Below are positions 58,157 through 64,000 of a stretch of 64,000 nt of DNA, piece by piece. The stretch lies in assembly GCA_963745675.1 (NCBI GenBank), contig CAVUYM010000018.1, positions 701,376 through 765,375 on the forward strand, given 5' to 3'. Each line of letters starts with the position of its first letter. The stretch's first letter is position 1. The translations under genes and the position numbers were made by a program. The DNA is from JAUIIK01 sp963745675 (GTDB lineage Bacteria; Chloroflexota; Chloroflexia; Thermomicrobiales; CFX8). The notes under the pieces were generated by a model. That model did not search any database. It was not told the DNA's origin and worked only from the letters and a program-made list of their open reading frames with translations.

Positions 58157-58593
58157 TCTGCGTCGCCACCTTCAATCGCGGAGGCGGCCGACAGTGCCAG
58201 CAGTCCAACCACGAACGCCGCCACCGTCGCAACGAGCATGATGAGCAGCAACGCTCCACCAAGCGCAACGACCCAGCCCGTTCCATCAGGATCGTTGAAG
58301 AGTCCGATGACTCCGGCCCCCAGCGCGGCCGCAGGCGGGAGAAAGAGCAATGCCAGGATCACGATTCCGACAGGTTGCTTTACATTGGCGAGCCTGGCGC
58401 GAGCGGCTGCGTAGCGGCCCGGCTGGGAAAGGCCGACGTAGACACCGAGTCCCAGCGCCCCAAGAGAGATAGCCGTCGCGCCAAAAACGCGCGTCCAGTG
58501 CATGCTCGGCATTTCGGCGATGGTGATGAGGGCGACGCCCAACACGAGCGCGATAGCGGATATGAGCTGATAGTTTTGGCGAATCGTCGTCAT
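58153..58593 (-). CDS. Small four-helix membrane protein in the etf operon
   Basis: 146 residues with four hydrophobic helices (about 9-27, 37-55, 73-98, 105-136) and short polar loops; no cofactor-binding residues. Not recognised as a known family. It lies between etfA (161 bases upstream) and the Fe-S oxidoreductase (four-base overlap), so a role in assembling or anchoring that complex is plausible but inferred only from position. Confidence 0.7.
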   Translation of the reverse strand: MTTIRQNYQLISAIALVLGVALITIAEMPSMHWTRVFGATAISLGALGLGVYVGLSQPGRYAAARARLANVKQPVGIVILALLFLPPAAALGAGVIGLFNDPDGTGWVVALGGALLLIMLVATVAAFVVGLLALSAASAIEGGDAE

Positions 58594-58754
58594 AGGTTAA
58601 CGGCCCTCACCCCTGCCACATTCCAACGACCCTGAACCGGACGGCAAAGTATGGATTGGAGATTACGTGTGAAATAGCCGCCAGTGCGCTGTACCCACAC
58701 GACGCCCACGCACTGTTTTGCCTACAACCTACCCACTATGAACTGCGGACTTCT

Positions 58755-59720
58755 TTAGCTTTCTTCCCGCAGCCGCGCCGTCAGTGCCGGAACGATCTGA
58801 AGCGCATCCCCCACGACGCCGAAGTCGGCGACATCAAATATCGGCGCATCTTCGTCCGTATTCACCGCGATGATGTTCGCGCTACCTTGCATGCCCACAA
58901 GGTGCTGGATTGCGCCAGAAATCCCGCAGGCGACATACAACGTCGGCTTCACGACCTTGCCAGTTTGTCCGACCTGCTGAGCGTAGGGCACCCAGCCAGC
59001 ATCGACAATAGCGCGGCTTGCTCCGGGCGCGCCGCCAAGCTGGGAAGCCAACTCTTCGATGATGACGTAATTGTCCGCCGAACCTAGCCCGCGGCCACCG
59101 CTGACTATGATCTCGGCTTCTTCGAGATTCGGTCCCTCTGAGACCTCTTCGATCGTCTCCAATAGTTTGACCCGGCACTTTGCATCGTCAATGACGGCGG
59201 CAACCTCCCGAACCTCGGCGGTGCCACCGACTGCTTCGACTGCAAAGGCCTTCGGCCGGATCTGGACGAGGTGAGGGCCATCATTGTCGAGCGTCACCGT
59301 GCCGATAGTCTCTGACCCATACGGCGTTGTGACGACGATCTCGTTTCCGTCATAGCTGACGTCCGTGGCGTTCGAAACCGCGCTCATACCGAGGCGGCCC
59401 ACGAGGCGGGCCTGAATGTCGCGCGCTGAAAACATACTCGGAAAGAGGAGCAGATCCGGAGCTTCAGCTTCCAGCATCGCTCTCAAGGTATCCACCTGGG
59501 GGTCGACGACAAAACCACCATAGCGTTCGTCACTACCTGCATGGACGACTGCTGCGCCGTGATCCCCGAGCGAATCGACCGTACCGGCGGCATCAGGGTG
59601 TAGCACCACAGCCTCGGCCACGCCTATCGAGCGTGCAAGGGTCAACAGTTCCAATGATTGTTTGTGAGGTTGGCCATCGACATCGACCTCTACCCAAACC
59701 CACACTCGGCGTTCAGCCAT
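58755..59720 (-). CDS. etfA: Electron transfer flavoprotein alpha subunit
   Basis: 321 residues. The C-terminal FAD-binding domain is clear: 'EIIVSGGRGLGSADNYVII', 'QVGQTGKVVKPTLYVACGIS', 'GAIQHLVGMQGSANIIAVN' and 'DEDAPIFDVADFGVVGD'. It forms a heterodimer with EtfB and carries electrons from acyl-CoA dehydrogenases. The stop-to-start spacing after etfB is about 60 bases. Confidence 0.97.
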   Translation of the reverse strand: MAERRVWVWVEVDVDGQPHKQSLELLTLARSIGVAEAVVLHPDAAGTVDSLGDHGAAVVHAGSDERYGGFVVDPQVDTLRAMLEAEAPDLLLFPSMFSARDIQARLVGRLGMSAVSNATDVSYDGNEIVVTTPYGSETIGTVTLDNDGPHLVQIRPKAFAVEAVGGTAEVREVAAVIDDAKCRVKLLETIEEVSEGPNLEEAEIIVSGGRGLGSADNYVIIEELASQLGGAPGASRAIVDAGWVPYAQQVGQTGKVVKPTLYVACGISGAIQHLVGMQGSANIIAVNTDEDAPIFDVADFGVVGDALQIVPALTARLREES

Positions 59721-59779
59721 CGACTCTCCTTCTGGTTGTGTCTAGCTCGATACTTCCTGGTAGCGCTATTCCTGGTTGG

Positions 59780-60562
59780 TTAGATGATCTCGATGCGCTT
59801 GAGATAGGCGACGATCTGCTCGACACTGTCCCCACCATCGTCGTGAATCTTGATGCCCTCTTTTTCAACGGACTGGGTCGCCACATGCTTCACGCGCTCC
59901 TGCGCCCCGGCCTCGCCAACTGATCCGGCATCGATCCCAAGGTCCGCGATCGATTTCGTATCGACTGGCTTGCGTTTGGCCTGCATGAGTCCCCTGAAGG
60001 TCGGGTAGCGCGGCTCGGCGATACTGGCGGTAACGCTCAGCAAAGCAGGCATGGTCGCCTGGATCGTCTGAACTCCGCTGTCGACGGCGCGTTTGACGGT
60101 AATCGTGTCCCCGTCAATGGTGACTTCACGGGCAAAGGTAAGCTGCGGCAGATCAAGCAACTCGGCCAGCGCGCCGGGAACCATACCGCTGTAGGCGTCG
60201 GTGCTCTCCGTTGCGCAGATGACCAGATCAGCGTCGAGCGTCTCGATCGCCGCCGCAAGCGTACGGGCGGTTCCGAGAGCGTCGGAGCCGGCTAGAGCAT
60301 CGTCGATGATATGGACTGCATTGTGCGCACCCATTGCAAGTGCCCGTCGCAGAGCATCGTCGGCCGCCTCGGGACCCATCGTCAGGACTGTCACTTCGCC
60401 GCCGTGGCTCTCCGCAAGCTGTAGCCCGATCTCAACGCCATATTCATCCGCCGTATCGAGGACCGATTCGGCCGGATTACGAACCAGCCGTCTGGCGTCT
60501 GGATCGACGACCATTGGTAGATCAGGATTCGGGACGTGCTTCACGCAAACAACAATATTCAT
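59780..60562 (-). CDS. etfB: Electron transfer flavoprotein beta subunit
   Basis: 260 residues starting 'MNIVVCVKHVPNPDLPMVVD', the standard EtfB beginning. 'VTVLTMGPEAADDALRRALA' and 'ICATESTDAYSGMVPGALAE' are AMP-site and core motifs. 'EPRYPTFRGLMQAKRKPVD' is the recognition-loop region that docks on acyl-CoA dehydrogenases. First gene of the operon etfB-etfA-membrane protein-Fe-S oxidoreductase. Confidence 0.97.
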   Translation of the reverse strand: MNIVVCVKHVPNPDLPMVVDPDARRLVRNPAESVLDTADEYGVEIGLQLAESHGGEVTVLTMGPEAADDALRRALAMGAHNAVHIIDDALAGSDALGTARTLAAAIETLDADLVICATESTDAYSGMVPGALAELLDLPQLTFAREVTIDGDTITVKRAVDSGVQTIQATMPALLSVTASIAEPRYPTFRGLMQAKRKPVDTKSIADLGIDAGSVGEAGAQERVKHVATQSVEKEGIKIHDDGGDSVEQIVAYLKRIEII

Positions 60563-60842
60563 TCGTTAACCTTACGCTGGCTTCGATCGCCAAACATTTC
60601 GGGATCGGACCGCAAATCATCATAGGAGAGCCGACCGGTGAATTCAACCTGACGACCTCCAATGCCACCTGACTCTAAACCACGGTGCGTCCAAGTGCCG
60701 CAATCTAATCGTATGATAGTAGTAAGGGAAGTTTGGATTCGGGCGATTCAGTTGAGTTGTTTTCTAGCATCTTCTGTCAGACTTAAGTGTCCGAATTCCA
60801 TCGATACAAAGACAGATAAAACCAATAGGGGAGTCATAAGAG

Positions 60843-61680
60843 ATGGCAGCGACAGCCGTCAGTTACCGCAGTGAATGGTCTCGCGGGCTGACCGTGAGCG
60901 GCGCTCGGGTGAGCGAGGTCGAGTTCCGCCCCAATCACTACTGTCCGACGCACTGGCACAAGACGACCAAGCCTCGGCATCGTACTGAAAGGTCAGATAC
61001 GCAAAGAGTTCGCAAATGCGACGCTGGAGATTCCGACGAACGCCGCCTTCACGTTGCCCGCCGGCATTATCCATACCGACCATTTTGGTCCTGGCAGCCG
61101 GGCGGTCGTCATCGAAATCGAACCGGAGCATCCGCTCAGCGTCCAGCGACTGGAAGTATGCGGTGAGATCTTCGAACGCTGGATGAAAGTCGAAGATGAG
61201 CAACTGCGCTGGCTAGGTCAACGCCTTGCCGGGGAATTGGGCCATCCAGACAACGCCGCATCGCTTGCTGTGGATGGTCTCGTCGGCGAAATTCTCTCAG
61301 TCGTCACCCGCAGTGCGACAGAGTCACGCACCATCGACATTCCCGATTGGTTGATGGAAGCGCGCGAAATCGCGGGCAACGTGGTCAACCGTAGAGTGTC
61401 GGTTGCAGAAATCGCAGACGAGGTGGGCGTCCACCCTGCCTATCTCGCCAGGCGCTTTCGGGCCGAATTTGGGGTCACTCCCGGGAACTTTGCCCGCAAC
61501 GCGCGACTGGACTGGGCGGCAACCCATCTGATTGAAACAGAGATTCCCATCGCGGAGCTTGCGATCCAGGCCGGCTTCTCAGATCAAAGTCATTTCACGC
61601 GCGCATTCCGGCGCTACGTCGACAAGACGCCCGCGCAATACCGCGAAATCTATCGCCACAATAATGAGTACATGCGATGA
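60843..61680 (+). CDS. AraC-family regulator, first of tandem pair (one frameshift)
   Basis: ATG 60843 follows 'ataggggag'. A cupin-like sensor ('FRPNHYCPTHWHKTT', then 'LGIVLKGQIRKEFA' in the next frame after one extra base near 60965) precedes a C-terminal AraC DNA-binding domain. There 'VSVAEIADEVGVHPAYLARRF' and 'IPIAELAIQAGFSDQSHFTRAF' are the two helix-turn-helix units. About 279 residues. Its stop overlaps the start of the next regulator gene by four bases. Confidence 0.88.
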
Positions 61681-62507
61681 ATGGACCTGCTGGACTCCCG
61701 GTCACGGTGGGCGCTGGACGATCCTGGCACATGGATACCGGCGATTTCTCCGTCAGCGAGCTTATGTTTGACGCCGACTTCAGCCTGGCTCCGCACCACC
61801 ACGAACCGGCGTGTATCTCGATCCTGGCAAACGGCACGATGGAAAAGGGCTTTGGGCGGCGAACGTACGCTCTTCCGTCTTCGAGCATGATTACAATACC
61901 GCCCGGTGAGACGCACACGGATCAGTTTGGCAGTCAGGGCTCACGGGTCGTCGTCGTGCAGGTTGATAGCGGCATGGCAAAGCGCCATCCTGTAATGGAG
62001 TCGAGCCTCAAACTGCTCAATGATGTCTTCGAACGGCACGGACCCCAGTTCGACGGCTTCGCGCGACGCTTGTCCACCGAACTTCGGTCCCCGGACGACC
62101 TCTCCGGCCTTGCGGTAAGCGGGCTGGTATTCGAGCTCATATCGGCTATCGGTCGCGATGACCGGCGTGCACCTTCGCGTCGCGCGCAGCCGCCGTGGCT
62201 GTCGAAGGTCATCGAATATCTCCATGCGCACAATGATCGTATGGTGCTCATCGAAGATGTCGCGTCAGAAGTCGAACTCCATCCGGGCTACCTGGCTCGC
62301 ACGTTTCGAGATCATGTTGGGATGCCGCTCGGATCGTATGCCCGAGAGATTCGACTTGAACGTGCGGCCGCGGAGCTATCGTTGACCGACGACAGAATTC
62401 TCGATATCGCGATCTCAGCCGGATTCACCGACCAGAGCCACCTGACGCGGCTCTTCCGACGCCGCTTCGGCGTGACCCCAGCTCAGTATCGAGCCGCGGT
62501 CAGGTAA
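61677..62507 (+). CDS. AraC-family regulator, second of tandem pair
   Basis: 276 residues with the same plan as the gene before it: cupin-like sensor ('LAPHHHEPACISILANGTME', 'MITIPPGETHTDQFG') and AraC domain ('VLIEDVASEVELHPGYLARTF', 'ILDIAISAGFTDQSHLTRLF'). The two share about the same length and phrase order ('GFxDQSHxTRxFRR..GVTPAQYR'), so they come from a duplication. Translation is coupled by ATGA. The 3' end overlaps the tenA stop by eight bases in convergent orientation. Confidence 0.92.
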   Translation: MNGPAGLPVTVGAGRSWHMDTGDFSVSELMFDADFSLAPHHHEPACISILANGTMEKGFGRRTYALPSSSMITIPPGETHTDQFGSQGSRVVVVQVDSGMAKRHPVMESSLKLLNDVFERHGPQFDGFARRLSTELRSPDDLSGLAVSGLVFELISAIGRDDRRAPSRRAQPPWLSKVIEYLHAHNDRMVLIEDVASEVELHPGYLARTFRDHVGMPLGSYAREIRLERAAAELSLTDDRILDIAISAGFTDQSHLTRLFRRRFGVTPAQYRAAVR

Positions 62508-63186
62508 AAGACCGGGGCCAGCGTTCGCGCTTCCAGGCCATTTCCCAGAAACCGAACTCATAGCGACTACTCATCACAAAGGCTCGCTTCGCGGCAGCGC
62601 GCTGGATGGAGCTGGCATCATCGCCGAGTTCGTTGAAGCGCCGAATAGCCCAATGCACCAGCTCACCATACTCATCGAAGCGTATTCCTCGATCCAGGCA
62701 GCGTAACGATCATCGGCGGGCGTGCCCTTGCGCTTCAGCGTCTGCCCGATATCGTAATAGCCCCAGTGGCAAGGCAGGGTGGCGGCAAAACTAACGAGCA
62801 AATCGCCTTGTTGCGCATTGGCGAGCAGGTGGTTGCAATAAGCTTCGCAACTGGGCGCCGGTTCGACCTCATCCAGGACTGGGGATCTCCACCGAAACGC
62901 GCATACAGCGCCTGCAAGGCATCGATTTCGACGTCAATCGTAGAGAGACCAGTCGGCTCAGTTGCGCCATAGAGTCGAGGTCGGGTGCAGAGGACGCGGC
63001 GACGGCAAGAACGCGCACGAACCGCAGCAGAAACTGGTAGTCCTGCTCCAGGTAGTAGCGGAAAATTTCTTCGGGGAGGTTGCCGTTGCCGATGCCATTT
63101 ACCGTCGGGTGATCGAGAGTGCGTCGGTGAAGCTCGGCGGTTTCCTCCGGAACAAGCCGAAATCGGTGTAGCGTCTCCGCCCCCAA
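62500..63186 (-). CDS. tenA: TenA/thiaminase-II family protein (about three frameshifts)
   Basis: Reassembled over breaks near 62965, 62860 and 62680, from TTG 63186 to TGA at 62500-62502, about 225 residues. The pieces are 'LHRRTLDHPTVNGIGNGNLP' and 'FRYYLEQDYQFLLRFVRVL' in frame one, 'TIDVEIDALQALYARFGGD' in frame two, 'EAYCNHLLANAQQGDLLVSF' and 'LPCHWGYYDIGQTL' in frame three, and 'YGELVHWAIRRFNELGDDA' plus 'SSRYEFGFWEMAW' in frame four. These are the TenA motifs in correct order, including the Cys of 'LPCHW'. TenA salvages thiamine pyrimidine. The breaks here look like lost bases. Confidence 0.82.
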
Positions 63187-63187
63187 A

Positions 63188-63404
63188 CTATCCTCCTCGA
63201 CCCCCTGCAAGAGTTCGAGACGATCTCCGCCGAGTCAGCGTATCGTCGAATTCGTAGCGCGGAATATCTCGCCAGTTGACGTCGACTGCGACCATGCGGC
63301 GCTCGATCTCGCGCTCTCAAGTAGCGACCCAATCGCTTGCCTGCGGATATCTCCAGTGATTTGCAGTTAAGGGTGACGTCGTAGGTTGATGTTGATGATG
63401 TCAT
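63188..63404 (-). CDS. thiS: ThiS sulfur-carrier protein (frameshifted)
   Basis: About 70 residues from ATG 63404. The pieces 'YDVTLNCKSLEISAGKRLG', then 'EIERRMVAVDVNWRDIPRYE' and 'GDRLELLQGV' with a Gly-rich end before TAG 63188-63190 give the ThiS ubiquitin-like pattern (LNGK...LGSLL.E..I..R.VAV.VN...I.R). ThiS carries sulfur as a thiocarboxylate for thiazole synthesis. At least two single-base breaks hide it. It sits two bases before the tenA start and about 50 after thiE. Confidence 0.72.
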
Positions 63405-63452
63405 GACTTTCCGATTCCTGTTCAAGCACACGTACCGCCCGAGGGCAGTCGT

Positions 63453-63998
63453 CTACGGATCTTCCGATTTCAACAGTTCGCGCCCGAAGGCGACGCCGTG
63501 AGCTCCCGCTGGAGCACCTGCGGCAGTCTCTCAACCATTACTCCGCCGATCGCGATGACCGGTATCTCGACGAAGCCGTAATCTCCGCCAGCCATCGAGC
63601 CCGGCCCTCCTCACCCTCTCTTGCTCGCCGTCTGGTAGATGTGCCCAGCGATCAGATAGGAAGCGCCTTGCGCGGCAGCCCGTTTCGTCCACATCGTGCA
63701 CCGAACATCCGATGAGAAGCCGATCGCCCAGCAAACAACGAGCGTCCTCGACCTCGAAAAGGCGTTCCCCAAGCTCAACGCCATCAGCCATCGCCAGCAG
63801 AGCGACGTCGATGCGGTCATTCACAATGAATTTCGTCCCCGGATATGCGACAAGCTCACGCCGCAATGAGCGCGCCGTTCGCAGCGCATCGCCACCGAAT
63901 AAATGCGGCATGCGCAGATGTATGACCCGCATCCCCCCGCCGCCGCGCGGGTCGCAATACTACAAAGTCGACGGCTCCACGACCCAAGCGGGCCGATG
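63453..63998 (-). CDS. thiE: Thiamine-phosphate synthase / TenI family (frameshifted, 5' end uncertain)
   Basis: The best frame reads 'MRVIHLRMPHLFGGDALRTA', 'YPGTKFIVNDRIDVALLAMA', 'DGVELGERLFEVEDARCLLG' and 'RLLIGCSVHDVDE'. Shifted frames add 'AQGASYLIAGHIYQTASK' and then 'IPVIAIGGVMVERLPQVLQR' and 'GAHGVAFGRELLKSEDP' with stop at 63453. These are the ThiE/TenI motifs (VNDR, DGVHLG, GxSxH, GxIFxTxSK, IGGI) in order. A further piece upstream ('AVDFVVLR') suggests the start lies near or beyond the window end. It joins thiazole and pyrimidine phosphates, or acts as TenI tautomerase. Confidence 0.75.
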
Positions 63999-64000
63999 AG

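Overview
The window looks like a chromosomal segment of an uncultured Chloroflexota bacterium, probably from the Thermomicrobia (the group often seen in soil surveys). The evidence is a complete 16S rRNA gene that reads as Chloroflexi-like, about 58-60% GC (estimated by eye), an F420-type LLM oxidoreductase, Chloroflexi-style secreted and cysteine-motif proteins, and a lone 16S gene not joined to 23S/5S. The assignment is by pattern and memory only; no database was searched.

Layout. 1-7.2 kb: LtrA end, cation efflux protein, F420-type oxidoreductase, an ECF42 sigma factor with its YCII partner, and a membrane protein ending in an endonuclease/exonuclease/phosphatase domain. 7.2-19 kb: sugar-nucleotide epimerase, Cys-motif membrane protein, radical-SAM MoaA-type protein, TadG-like protein, isoprenylcysteine-type methyltransferase, two cyclic-di-GMP proteins and a gamma-glutamyltranspeptidase. 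19.2-20.8 kb: 16S rRNA with its own promoter, leader terminator-like hairpin, boxA, processing stem and 3' terminator. 21-37.5 kb: mainly catabolic genes (TIM-barrel protein, Gfo/Idh/MocA dehydrogenase, aminotransferase, amidohydrolase, beta-propeller protein, ABC ATPase, M28 peptidase), a REP-associated transposase with its REP sequences, a 1005-residue cyclic-di-GMP protein, 3-methyladenine glycosylase and a cytochrome c lipoprotein.

38-47.4 kb is an accessory block, nearly all on the minus strand: TadE-TadE-TadG pseudopilin-like genes followed by secreted proteins, several sharing a C-terminal 'CKxGGWQ...NQGxC' tag or triplicated Cys repeats, plus a decayed copy. 47.6-50.8 kb holds a large sortilin/sialidase-type beta-propeller protein. 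51-60.6 kb holds Uma2, ArsR-SRPBCC, acyl-CoA dehydrogenase, DinB, acyl-CoA ligase and an etfB-etfA-membrane protein-FeS oxidoreductase operon that would pass acyl-CoA dehydrogenase electrons to menaquinone. 60.8-64 kb has two tandem AraC regulators and a thiamine cluster (thiE, thiS, tenA) that only becomes visible when frameshifts are bridged.

A pervasive oddity is single-base frameshifts: about 15 genes carry one to four each, most explained by one extra base in a short homopolymer, while several genes above 2 kb are intact. Uncorrected sequencing or assembly indels are the simplest explanation, so these genes are annotated as CDS spanning the breaks and the breaks are stated.
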